Assembly: GCA_028290325.1 (NCBI GenBank)
Contig: JAQGJY010000323.1
Location: 1-17,508 of the forward strand
DNA: 17,508 nucleotides
Direction: 5' to 3'
From: Tardiphaga sp.
GTDB taxonomy: Bacteria > Pseudomonadota > Alphaproteobacteria > Rhizobiales > Xanthobacteraceae
The translations under genes and the position numbers were made by a program. The stretch's first letter is position 1. Each line of letters opens with the position of its first letter. The notes below the pieces were generated by a model. It was not told where the DNA came from, did not search any database, and was given only the letters and a program-made list of their open reading frames with translations. Shown one piece after another: positions 6,295-12,444 of the stretch.

Positions 6295-7006
6295 GTTGCG
6301 AGAGCCGCCGATCGTCCTGGAAACCCGCGGCCTGCAAGCCTGGTACGGCGAGTCCCACGTGCTGCACGGCGTCGATATCCAGGTCCGTCAGGGCGAATGC
6401 GTCACGTTGCTCGGCCGCAACGGCGCTGGGCGCACGACCACGCTGAAAGCCATCCTTGGATTGACCGACCGTCGCGCCGGCCGCGTCACCGTCAACGGCA
6501 CCGATGTCATTCGCCTGCCGCCGCACAAGATCGCGCGGCTCGGCCTCGGTTATTGCCCGGAAGAACGCGGCATCTACAAGACGCTGACCACGCAGGAGAA
6601 CCTGACGTTGTTGCCGGTGATCGCGCCCGGCGGCTGGCCGCTTGCCGATGTGCTGGCGATGTTTCCCAATCTCGCGGAGCGCGCCGACAGCTACGGCGGC
6701 AGCCTCTCGGGCGGCGAGCAGCAGATGCTGGCGATGGGCCGCATCCTGACCACCGGGGCGCGCATCCTGCTGCTCGATGAGATCACCGAAGGCCTCGCGC
6801 CGGTCATCGTCGAGGCGCTCGGCCGCGCGATTTCGCTGCTGAAAAGCCGTGGCTTCACGATCGTGCTGGTCGAACAGAATTTCCATTTCGCGCGGCATCT
6901 CGCCGATCGCCATTATGTCGTCGAGCATGGCCGCATCGCCGCGGAAATCGCGGCCGACGAGGTCGATGCGCGGGAAGACCAGGTCAACAGACTGCTCGGC
7001 GTTTGA
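6287..7006 (+). CDS. livF: ABC transporter ATP-binding protein, LivF-like, with altered Walker A
   Basis: Second ATPase of the HAAT transporter, pairing with the LivG-like protein. GGAGG (6277-6281) precedes ATG 6287. Walker A reads GRNGAGRTT (43-51), with arginine R49 (codon CGC at 6431-6433) where the phosphate-binding lysine is expected. Walker B is LLLDEITEG (161-169), with isoleucine instead of the usual proline after DE. The signature LSGGEQQ (140-146) is canonical and VEQN in place of an H-loop histidine is normal for LivF. Length 239 aa is normal. Reaching a lysine codon from CGC takes at least two changes, so a single sequencing error is unlikely. Whether this subunit hydrolyses ATP or plays a mainly structural role is open. 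Confidence 0.9.
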   Translation: MRELREPPIVLETRGLQAWYGESHVLHGVDIQVRQGECVTLLGRNGAGRTTTLKAILGLTDRRAGRVTVNGTDVIRLPPHKIARLGLGYCPEERGIYKTLTTQENLTLLPVIAPGGWPLADVLAMFPNLAERADSYGGSLSGGEQQMLAMGRILTTGARILLLDEITEGLAPVIVEALGRAISLLKSRGFTIVLVEQNFHFARHLADRHYVVEHGRIAAEIAADEVDAREDQVNRLLGV

Positions 7007-7028
7007 TATCAACAGGGAGACGGGGACC

Positions 7029-8252
7029 ATGCAGAAGCATTTGCTAGCCGGCGCGTTCGGAGTTTCGCTTGCGGCCTTGATGGCGTCGCCGTCGCTGGCG
7101 GCCGACAAGATTTCCGACAACGTCGTCAAGATCGGCATTCTCAACGATCTGTCCGGCATCTATTCGGATTTCACCGGTAAGGGCTCGGCGGTCGCGGCGC
7201 AAATCGCGATCGACGAGATCGGCGGCAAGGTGCTCGGCGCGCCGATCGAATTGATCGCGGCCGACCATCAGAACAAGCCTGATATCGCCGCCAACCTCGC
7301 GCGCGAATGGTTCGATCAGGGCAAGGTCGATATGATCGCCGACTTCCCGACATCGTCCACCGCGTTGGCGGTGATGGAAATCGCCAAGCAGAAAAATCGC
7401 ATCACCATGCTGTCCGCCGGCGTCGCGATGGCCGCGATTACCGACAAGTGCTCGCCGCTGAACGCGCAGTGGATGGTCAACACCTACGCGCTGGCCGCCG
7501 GGACCGCCAAGGCGCTGCTGAAGGAAGGCAAGAAGAGCTGGTACTTCGTGACCGCCGATTACACCTTCGGCCATTCGCTGGAAAAGGACGCCGCGGCGGT
7601 CGTCGAGGCCGATGGCGGCAAGGTGCTCGGCACCTCGCGTCACCCGTTCCCCGGCGGCGACTTCTCGTCCTTCATGCTGAAGGCGCAATCGAGCGGCGCG
7701 CAGGTCATCGCGCTGGCCAATGCCGGCAGCGATACGATCAATTCGATCAAGCAGGCGGCCGAATACGGCATCGGCCGCAACGACAAGCAGGTGATCGCGC
7801 CGTTGCTCGCTTACATCACGGACGTCAAAAGTCTCGGCCTCGCCAAGGCGCAGGACATGTATTTGACCGAGGCGTTCTACTGGGACTTCGACGATCGCTC
7901 GCGCGCTTTCGCGGAGAAATACTTCGCCAAGATGAACCGCATGCCCAGCGCCTCGCAGGCCGCGGTCTATTCGGCGACGCTGAGCTATCTCAAGGCGATC
8001 GACGGCGCGGGCACCGACGAAGCCGGCGCCGTGATGGCCAAGTTACGCACCATGACGATCGACGACGCGGTGATCCGCAACGGCAAATTGCGCGCCGACG
8101 GCGCGCTGGTGCACGACATGCTGCTGTTGCAGGTCAAGAAGCCGGCGGAGTCCAAGCGCGACTGGGATTTCTACAACGTCAAGGCGGTGCTGAAAGGCGA
8201 CGACGTGTTCCCGAAACCGAGCGATGCCTGTCCGTTGAACAAAGCGGGCTGA
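7029..8252 (+). CDS. Periplasmic substrate-binding protein of the HAAT transporter (LivK-like, Peripla_BP_6)
   Basis: 407-residue type I periplasmic binding protein that captures substrate for the LivFGHM-like transporter. A Sec signal peptide (residues 1-24, hydrophobic core, PSLA-AD cleavage) is followed by the characteristic VKIGILNDLSGIYSDFTGKG opening strand and binding loop. Further on are ADHQNKPDIAANLAREWFD, the hinge region SWYFVTADYTFGHS, and GAQVIALANAGSDTINSIKQA. Two cysteines (DKCSP and DACPL) might form a disulfide. AGGGAGA (7014-7020) lies 8 bases before ATG 7029. Homologues of this long type (about 400 aa) are common in Bradyrhizobium-like genomes with unassigned ligands. The ligand is inferred from downstream enzymes only. 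A structured 243-bp gap separates it from the permease genes. Confidence 0.93.
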   Translation: MQKHLLAGAFGVSLAALMASPSLAADKISDNVVKIGILNDLSGIYSDFTGKGSAVAAQIAIDEIGGKVLGAPIELIAADHQNKPDIAANLAREWFDQGKVDMIADFPTSSTALAVMEIAKQKNRITMLSAGVAMAAITDKCSPLNAQWMVNTYALAAGTAKALLKEGKKSWYFVTADYTFGHSLEKDAAAVVEADGGKVLGTSRHPFPGGDFSSFMLKAQSSGAQVIALANAGSDTINSIKQAAEYGIGRNDKQVIAPLLAYITDVKSLGLAKAQDMYLTEAFYWDFDDRSRAFAEKYFAKMNRMPSASQAAVYSATLSYLKAIDGAGTDEAGAVMAKLRTMTIDDAVIRNGKLRADGALVHDMLLLQVKKPAESKRDWDFYNVKAVLKGDDVFPKPSDACPLNKAG

Positions 8253-8303
8253 GGCGTTCGTCTCGGCGAAGAGCGTGATTGCGAATTCGTCTTGCGAGAA
8301 GGG

Positions 8304-8328
8304 ATCGTTTTTCATCTTGAGAAACGAT
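8304..8328. repeat. Hairpin 1 in the binding protein-livH gap
   Basis: ATCGTTT (8304-8310) pairs with AAACGAT (8322-8328), with a further TC...GA inner pair around a short loop. It lies 52 bases after the binding-protein stop codon. It may act as a 3' stabiliser or partial terminator. Confidence 0.5.
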
Positions 8329-8363
8329 AGCGACGAAGCGCCGATCTTCGTTTCGGAAGCCAG

Positions 8364-8418
8364 GAGCCGGTTTCGCCGCTCAGCGTCACGTCGGCCATGG
8401 CCGACGCGACACCGGCTC
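8364..8418. repeat. Nested inverted repeat with an 18-bp perfect palindrome
   Basis: Outer arms GAGCCGGT (8364-8371) and ACCGGCTC (8411-8418) enclose a perfect palindrome, CGTCGGCCATGGCCGACG (8389-8406). It is followed directly by CTCGCGATGACGA (8416-8428), the same end sequence as the repeat at 15449-15528. This suggests a degraded copy of an interspersed REP-like element. A matching left end (GTGATTGCGA, 8275-8284) is only approximate. Confidence 0.5.
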
Positions 8419-8443
8419 GCGATGACGACAGGACTGAACAACA

Positions 8444-8466
8444 GGCCCTCGCATGCGGCGAGGGCC
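8444..8466. repeat. Strong GC-rich hairpin upstream of livH
   Basis: GGCCCTCGC (8444-8452) and GCGAGGGCC (8458-8466) form a perfect 9-bp stem with a 5-base loop, 29 bases before the livH start. No T-run follows, so it is probably an mRNA-stabilising or processing structure that separates abundant binding-protein message from the permease message, as is known for other transporter operons. That role is inferred. Confidence 0.6.
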
Positions 8467-8495
8467 GGTGCGACGCGGCCGCCGACGAGGCAAGG

Positions 8496-9398
8496 ATGAC
8501 GATGACCCTTCAGGCTTTCATGGCCCAGCTCACGATCGGGCTGATCGGCGGCTGCTTCTATGCGATGCTGAGCATGGGGCTGGCGATCATTTTCGGCCTG
8601 CTCAACATCATCAATTTCACCCACGGCGCGCAATTCATGATGGCGGCGTTTCTGGCCTGGATCGGGCTCACGCAGCTCGGGCCGTGGCTCGGATTTCCCT
8701 CCTTCGCCATCAACTTCTGGGTCGCGCTCGTCATCGTCCCGCTCGTCGTCGCGGCCGTCGGCATGGTGATCGAGCGCGCGCTGTTGCGGCGGCTGTATCA
8801 GCTCGATCATCTCTACGGCCTGCTGCTGACCTTCGGCGTCGCGCTGGTGATGGAAGGCGGCTTTCGTTATGCCTTCGGCGTCTCCGGGCAGGGCTATGAG
8901 CCACCGGAATTGCTGCAAGGGCCGTTCGATGTCGGCTTCATGCTGCTGCCGAAATATCGCATCTTCGTCGTGGTCGCCTCGCTGCTGATCTGTTTCGGCA
9001 CCTGGTATCTGTTCGAGCGCACCAAGCTCGGCGCCTACCTGCGGGCGGGCACGGAAAACCCGAAACTGCTGCAAGCCTTCGGCATCAACGTGCCGGTGAT
9101 GATCACACTGACCTACGGTTTCGGCGTGGCGCTGGCGGGCATCGCCGGTGTGCTGGCGGCGCCGATCATGCAGATCACGCCGCTAATGGGCGGCAACCTT
9201 CTCAATATCGTTTTCGCCGTCGTCGTGATCGGTGGGCTCGGGTCGATCCTCGGCTCGATGATTACCGGCCTGTCGCTCGGCCTGATCGAGGGGCTGACCA
9301 AGGTGTTCTATCCGGAAGCCTCGACGGTGGTGGTGTTCGTCATCATGGCGCTGGTGCTGCTGGTGCGGCCGGCCGGCTTGTTCGGTCGCGAGGTCTGA
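8496..9398 (+). CDS. livH: ABC transporter inner-membrane permease, LivH-like
   Basis: 300-residue permease with about eight hydrophobic membrane segments. The family-defining N-terminal block GLLNIINFTHGAQFMM follows the first segment. The cytoplasmic loop with RAGTENPKLLQAFGINV is the ATPase-contact region. The C-terminal VVIGGLGSILGSMITGLSLGLIEG block is typical of LivH. ATG 8496 is preferred because GAGG lies five bases upstream; ATG 8502, with AAGG six bases upstream, is a close alternative. The frame is open further upstream (to 8397), but that stretch is repeat-derived and lacks membrane or family character. The stop codon sits within the ribosome site of the next gene. Confidence 0.93.
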   Translation: MTMTLQAFMAQLTIGLIGGCFYAMLSMGLAIIFGLLNIINFTHGAQFMMAAFLAWIGLTQLGPWLGFPSFAINFWVALVIVPLVVAAVGMVIERALLRRLYQLDHLYGLLLTFGVALVMEGGFRYAFGVSGQGYEPPELLQGPFDVGFMLLPKYRIFVVVASLLICFGTWYLFERTKLGAYLRAGTENPKLLQAFGINVPVMITLTYGFGVALAGIAGVLAAPIMQITPLMGGNLLNIVFAVVVIGGLGSILGSMITGLSLGLIEGLTKVFYPEASTVVVFVIMALVLLVRPAGLFGREV

Positions 9399-9405
9399 GG
9401 GCGCC

Positions 9406-9465
9406 ATGTCGATCAAGCCAGTGTCCCTTAAGCCCATCTCTCTTAAGCCCATGCCTCTCAAGCCA
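9406..9465 (+). repeat. Four tandem 15-bp units at the livM start
   Basis: The units start at 9406, 9421, 9436 and 9451, each ending in (A/T)(C/T)(C/T)(T/A)AAGCC-like sequence and coding xSxKP. A partial fifth copy (ATGTCGATCA) begins at 9466 and equals the first ten bases of unit one. Units are in frame, so copy-number change would alter tail length without breaking the gene. Confidence 0.8.
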
Positions 9466-10461
9466 ATGTCGATCACGCTGAAAATCTTCGCGCTGCTGGT
9501 CGCCGCTGCGCTCGTCGTGCCTTATGTGCCGGGGATCATCTATCCGATCTTCGTCATGAAGGTGATGTGCTACGGCCTGTTCGCCTGTGCGTTCAACCTG
9601 CTGCTCGGCTTCACCGGGCTGGTCTCGTTCGCCCACGCGGCGTTTCTCGGCAGCGCGGGCTATGTCACCGGCGCGCTGATGATTCGCTTCGGCACGCATC
9701 CGCTCGGCACGGTGACGGCCTTCACGCTCGGTGTGCTGGCGTCCGCTCTGGTCGGGCTCGCGATCGGCGGCCTCGCGGTGCGGCGGCGCGGCATCTATTT
9801 CGCGATGATCACGCTGGCGCTGTCGCAGATCGTGTACTTCCTCGCGGTGCAGTTTCGCTGGACCGGCGGCGAGGACGGCTTGCAGGGCATCCCGCGCGGC
9901 AACCTGTTCGGACTGCTCGATCTGTCGTCCGACACCGCGATGTATTACGTGACGCTGGTGCTGTTCTCGATCGGCTTCCTGTTCGTCTATCGCGTGGTGC
10001 ATTCGCCGTTCGGCCAGATTTTGCAGGCGGTGCGCGAGAACGAGCCGCGCGCCACCTCGCTCGGCTACGACACCGATCGCTTCCGCCTCGCCGCCTTCGT
10101 GCTGTCGGCGACGGTGGCGGGCTATGCCGGCGCGATGAAGGCGCTGGTGTTTCAATTGGTATCGCTCAACGACGTGTCGCTGCACACCTCGACCGAAGTC
10201 GTGCTGATGACCTTGCTCGGCGGGCTCGGCACCATGTTCGGCCCGCTGGTCGGCGCGACACTGGTGGTCGGCCTGCAAAATTATCTGGCGACGATCGGCG
10301 ATCTCGTCACCGTCGTCATTGGCCTGATCTTCATCGTCTGCGTCTCGTTCTTCCGGCGCGGCGTCGTCGGCGAATATCTCGAATGGCGGCGGCGTCGCGC
10401 GCAACGGGCGTTGCCCGCGCGCGAACCGGCCACGGCCCCATCCCCCTCACACGCCCCATAA
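9406..10461 (+). CDS. livM: ABC transporter inner-membrane permease, LivM-like, with a repetitive N-terminal tail
   Basis: 351-residue second permease of the HAAT transporter. The first 20 residues are four imperfect copies of a pentapeptide (MSIKP, VSLKP, ISLKP, MPLKP), a basic cytoplasmic tail not typical of LivM. Membrane segments follow from about residue 24, with the family block CAFNLLLGFTGLVSFAHAAF, then VRRRGIYFAMITLALSQIVY. The ATPase-contact loop is VRENEPRATSLGYDTDRFRL, and LLGGLGTMFGPLVGA closes the core. The C-terminus is an Arg/Ala/Pro-rich tail. TGAGGG overlapping the livH stop is the ribosome site for ATG 9406; ATG codons at 9451 and 9466 lie inside or just after the repeats and could be used if the first is not. 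Confidence 0.93.
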   Translation: MSIKPVSLKPISLKPMPLKPMSITLKIFALLVAAALVVPYVPGIIYPIFVMKVMCYGLFACAFNLLLGFTGLVSFAHAAFLGSAGYVTGALMIRFGTHPLGTVTAFTLGVLASALVGLAIGGLAVRRRGIYFAMITLALSQIVYFLAVQFRWTGGEDGLQGIPRGNLFGLLDLSSDTAMYYVTLVLFSIGFLFVYRVVHSPFGQILQAVRENEPRATSLGYDTDRFRLAAFVLSATVAGYAGAMKALVFQLVSLNDVSLHTSTEVVLMTLLGGLGTMFGPLVGATLVVGLQNYLATIGDLVTVVIGLIFIVCVSFFRRGVVGEYLEWRRRRAQRALPAREPATAPSPSHAP

Positions 10462-10476
10462 CAAAGGATCATCATC

Positions 10477-11373
10477 ATGTGGACCGGCGTCCTTCCCGCA
10501 GTCACGACGAAATTCAAAGCCGACGGCGCGCTCGATCATGCCGAGATGGAGCGCTGCTTCGCGTTGCAGATCGAGGCCGGTTGCGACGGCATCATCGTCT
10601 GCGGCTCGCTCGGCGAGGGGCCGATGCTGACGCAGGCCGAGCGCATCGAGGTGCTGAAGCTGGCGCAATCCGTCACCAAGGGCAAACCGACCTTGATGAC
10701 GGTGTCGGAAGCCGGCACCCGCGAGGCCTGCGAGCTGGCGCGCAAGGCGGCGACGGCGGGCGCGTCCGGCCTCATGGTGGTGCCGAGTCCGATCTATCAC
10801 ACCGACGCCGCCGAGACCGTGGCGACGCTGCGCGCGGTGGCCGAAGCCGGCGATCTGCCGGTCATGATCTATTCCAACCGGCTGGCCTATCGCGTCGATG
10901 TCACGCCCGAGATCATGGAAGAACTGGCGTCGGATGCGCGCTTCGTCGCGGTCAAGGAATCCTCCGACGACATTCGCCGCACCACGGAAATCTTCAACCG
11001 GCTCGGTGATCGCTATGCGGTCCTGACCGGCGTCGACAACCTCGCGTTCGAGGCGTTGACGGTCGGCGCGGTCGGCTGGGTCGCCGGTCTGGTCTGCGCG
11101 TTTCCGAGCGAAACGGTCGCGATCTATCGCCTGATCAAAGCCGGGCGACTCGCCGAGGCGCTGGAGATTTATCGCTGGTTCCGGCCATTGCTCGATCTCG
11201 ATGTCTCGACCTATCTGGTGCAGAATATCAAGCTCGCCGAAGCCCTCGCGATCGGCTCGACGGAATATGTCCGGGCCCCGCGCGCGCCGCTGAGCGGGGC
11301 GCGCCGCGTCGCGGTCGAAAAGATCATCAATGATGCGATGGCGAAACGGTCCAAGCTCGCGCTCGCGGCGTGA
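10477..11373 (+). CDS. DHDPS/N-acetylneuraminate lyase-family protein (aldolase or deaminase), not DapA
   Basis: 298-residue TIM-barrel lyase. In this family a lysine forms a Schiff base with a 2-oxo acid: K160 in FVAVKESSDD. Y132 in MIYSNRLAY is the partner tyrosine. The substrate loop reads GSLGEGP (43-49), not the GTTGE of true dihydrodipicolinate synthase. The region after Y132 (SNRLAYRVDVTPE) also lacks the DapA arginine context. Members with similar features include pyruvate aldolases, dehydratases and the 1-pyrroline-4-hydroxy-2-carboxylate deaminase of hydroxyproline breakdown. AAAGGA lies 8 bases before ATG 10477. Lying between the transporter and the kinase/phospho-lyase pair, it likely acts on the same imported compound or its product. 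The exact reaction cannot be assigned. Confidence 0.85.
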   Translation: MWTGVLPAVTTKFKADGALDHAEMERCFALQIEAGCDGIIVCGSLGEGPMLTQAERIEVLKLAQSVTKGKPTLMTVSEAGTREACELARKAATAGASGLMVVPSPIYHTDAAETVATLRAVAEAGDLPVMIYSNRLAYRVDVTPEIMEELASDARFVAVKESSDDIRRTTEIFNRLGDRYAVLTGVDNLAFEALTVGAVGWVAGLVCAFPSETVAIYRLIKAGRLAEALEIYRWFRPLLDLDVSTYLVQNIKLAEALAIGSTEYVRAPRAPLSGARRVAVEKIINDAMAKRSKLALAA

Positions 11374-11388
11374 AGACGGAGTGACCCG

Positions 11389-12444
11389 GTGACGGACGCG
11401 CTCGGAGACCTGCTCGACGTCGCGGCGCCACCTGCGACGGTGGAGGAGGTCGAGACGCTGGCGCGGCTGCGGTTCGGCCTCGACGTTCGCGCCACGGCGC
11501 TGAGCGGCGAGCGCGACCGCAACTTTCATTTGCGTGGTCGCGATGGCGGCGCGTTCGTCCTCAAAGTCGTCCATCCCGCCGAGCCGCGGGATGTGACCGA
11601 CCTGCAAAGCCGGTTGCTGCTGCACGTCGCGGGCAACGCGCCGGATCTGCCGGTGCCGCGTCTGTTGCGGCCGCTCGACGGTGAAAGCCTCGAGCTGGTC
11701 TGGACCACGGCCGACCGGCCGGCGCGCCGAGTGCGCTGCCTGTCCTATCTGGCGGGCCGCCCGCTGCACCAGACCACGTCGAGCACGAAGCAACGGCGCA
11801 ATCTCGGCGCCTGCCTGGCGCGGTTGGATCTGGCGCTGCGCGATTTCAGCCATCCGGCCGACGGTCACGACCTGATCTGGGATCTCAAGACGGTCGGACG
11901 CGTGCGCCCGTTCCTCGCCGATCTGCCGGACCCGCATAAACGGGCGCTGGCCGAAGCGGCGATCGATCGCTACACCGAACATGTCGTGCCGATGCTGCCG
12001 CGTCTGCGGCATCAGGTGATTCACAACGACTTCAATCCGCACAACCTTCTCGTCGATGGCGATGCCAACGATGTGATCGCGGGGATCATCGATTTCGGCG
12101 ATGCGGTGCGGTCGCCGCTGGTGCAGGATCTGGCGGTCGCCGCCGCCTATCAGCTCGGTCCGGACGGCCACCCGTTGCAGGGCGCGGCCGATCTGGCGAC
12201 GGCTTTTCACGCCGTCACGCCGTTGCTGCCGGAGGAAATCGACCTGCTGCCGGATATGATCGGCGCGCGGCTCGCGCTGACGATCAGTGTCAGCTCGTGG
12301 CACGCCGCGCGCCACCCGGACAACGCGGCCTACCTGCTGCGAAATCAGAACGCGGCGTGGACCGGACTGCGACGTTTGCAGACGGTGTCGCGTCACGATG
12401 GCATTGTCTGGCTCCGTAGCCAGATCGCAGAGGTGACACGATGA
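11389..12444 (+). CDS. Aminoglycoside-phosphotransferase-fold kinase, hydroxylysine kinase (HYKK)-like
   Basis: 351-residue kinase of the APH/choline-kinase fold. The likely ATP-binding lysine is K59 in FVLK. The catalytic loop HNDFNPHN (212-219) supplies D214, and the metal-binding IDFGD (234-238) supplies D235. Against remembered human HYKK, which phosphorylates 5-hydroxy-L-lysine with GTP, it shares the layout and local wording: a DRNFHL segment near the start, YLAGRP (120-125), FSHP...LIWDLKTV (153-169, human FHHP...FIWNLKNV), and the catalytic loop. GTG 11389 has GGAG seven bases upstream. The stop overlaps the following PLP-enzyme gene by 4 bp (ATGA), an arrangement that pairs a hydroxyl kinase with a phospho-lyase. 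Homoserine-type or other amino-alcohol substrates remain possible. Confidence 0.82.
   Translation: MTDALGDLLDVAAPPATVEEVETLARLRFGLDVRATALSGERDRNFHLRGRDGGAFVLKVVHPAEPRDVTDLQSRLLLHVAGNAPDLPVPRLLRPLDGESLELVWTTADRPARRVRCLSYLAGRPLHQTTSSTKQRRNLGACLARLDLALRDFSHPADGHDLIWDLKTVGRVRPFLADLPDPHKRALAEAAIDRYTEHVVPMLPRLRHQVIHNDFNPHNLLVDGDANDVIAGIIDFGDAVRSPLVQDLAVAAAYQLGPDGHPLQGAADLATAFHAVTPLLPEEIDLLPDMIGARLALTISVSSWHAARHPDNAAYLLRNQNAAWTGLRRLQTVSRHDGIVWLRSQIAEVTR

Noticed and set aside
6431..6433. Sequencing error as the cause of the LivF Walker A arginine
   Set aside because: CGC differs from both lysine codons at two or more bases and the surrounding frame is intact, so one error does not explain it.
8275..8499. 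74-codon open frame between the binding protein and livH
   Set aside because: Its translation (ending in RHRLAMTTG) is the signature of the interspersed repeat read as protein, and it overlaps the hairpins.
10477..11373. Calling the DHDPS-family gene dapA (lysine biosynthesis)
   Set aside because: The GTTGE loop and DapA arginine context are missing and the gene sits in a catabolic transport operon.
10447..12396. A 649-codon open frame on the - strand opposite livM, the DHDPS-family gene and the kinase gene
   Set aside because: Its translation is rich in Arg, Asp, Gln and His without recognisable domains. It lies entirely opposite genes with clear family motifs, and high GC content commonly creates such antisense frames.
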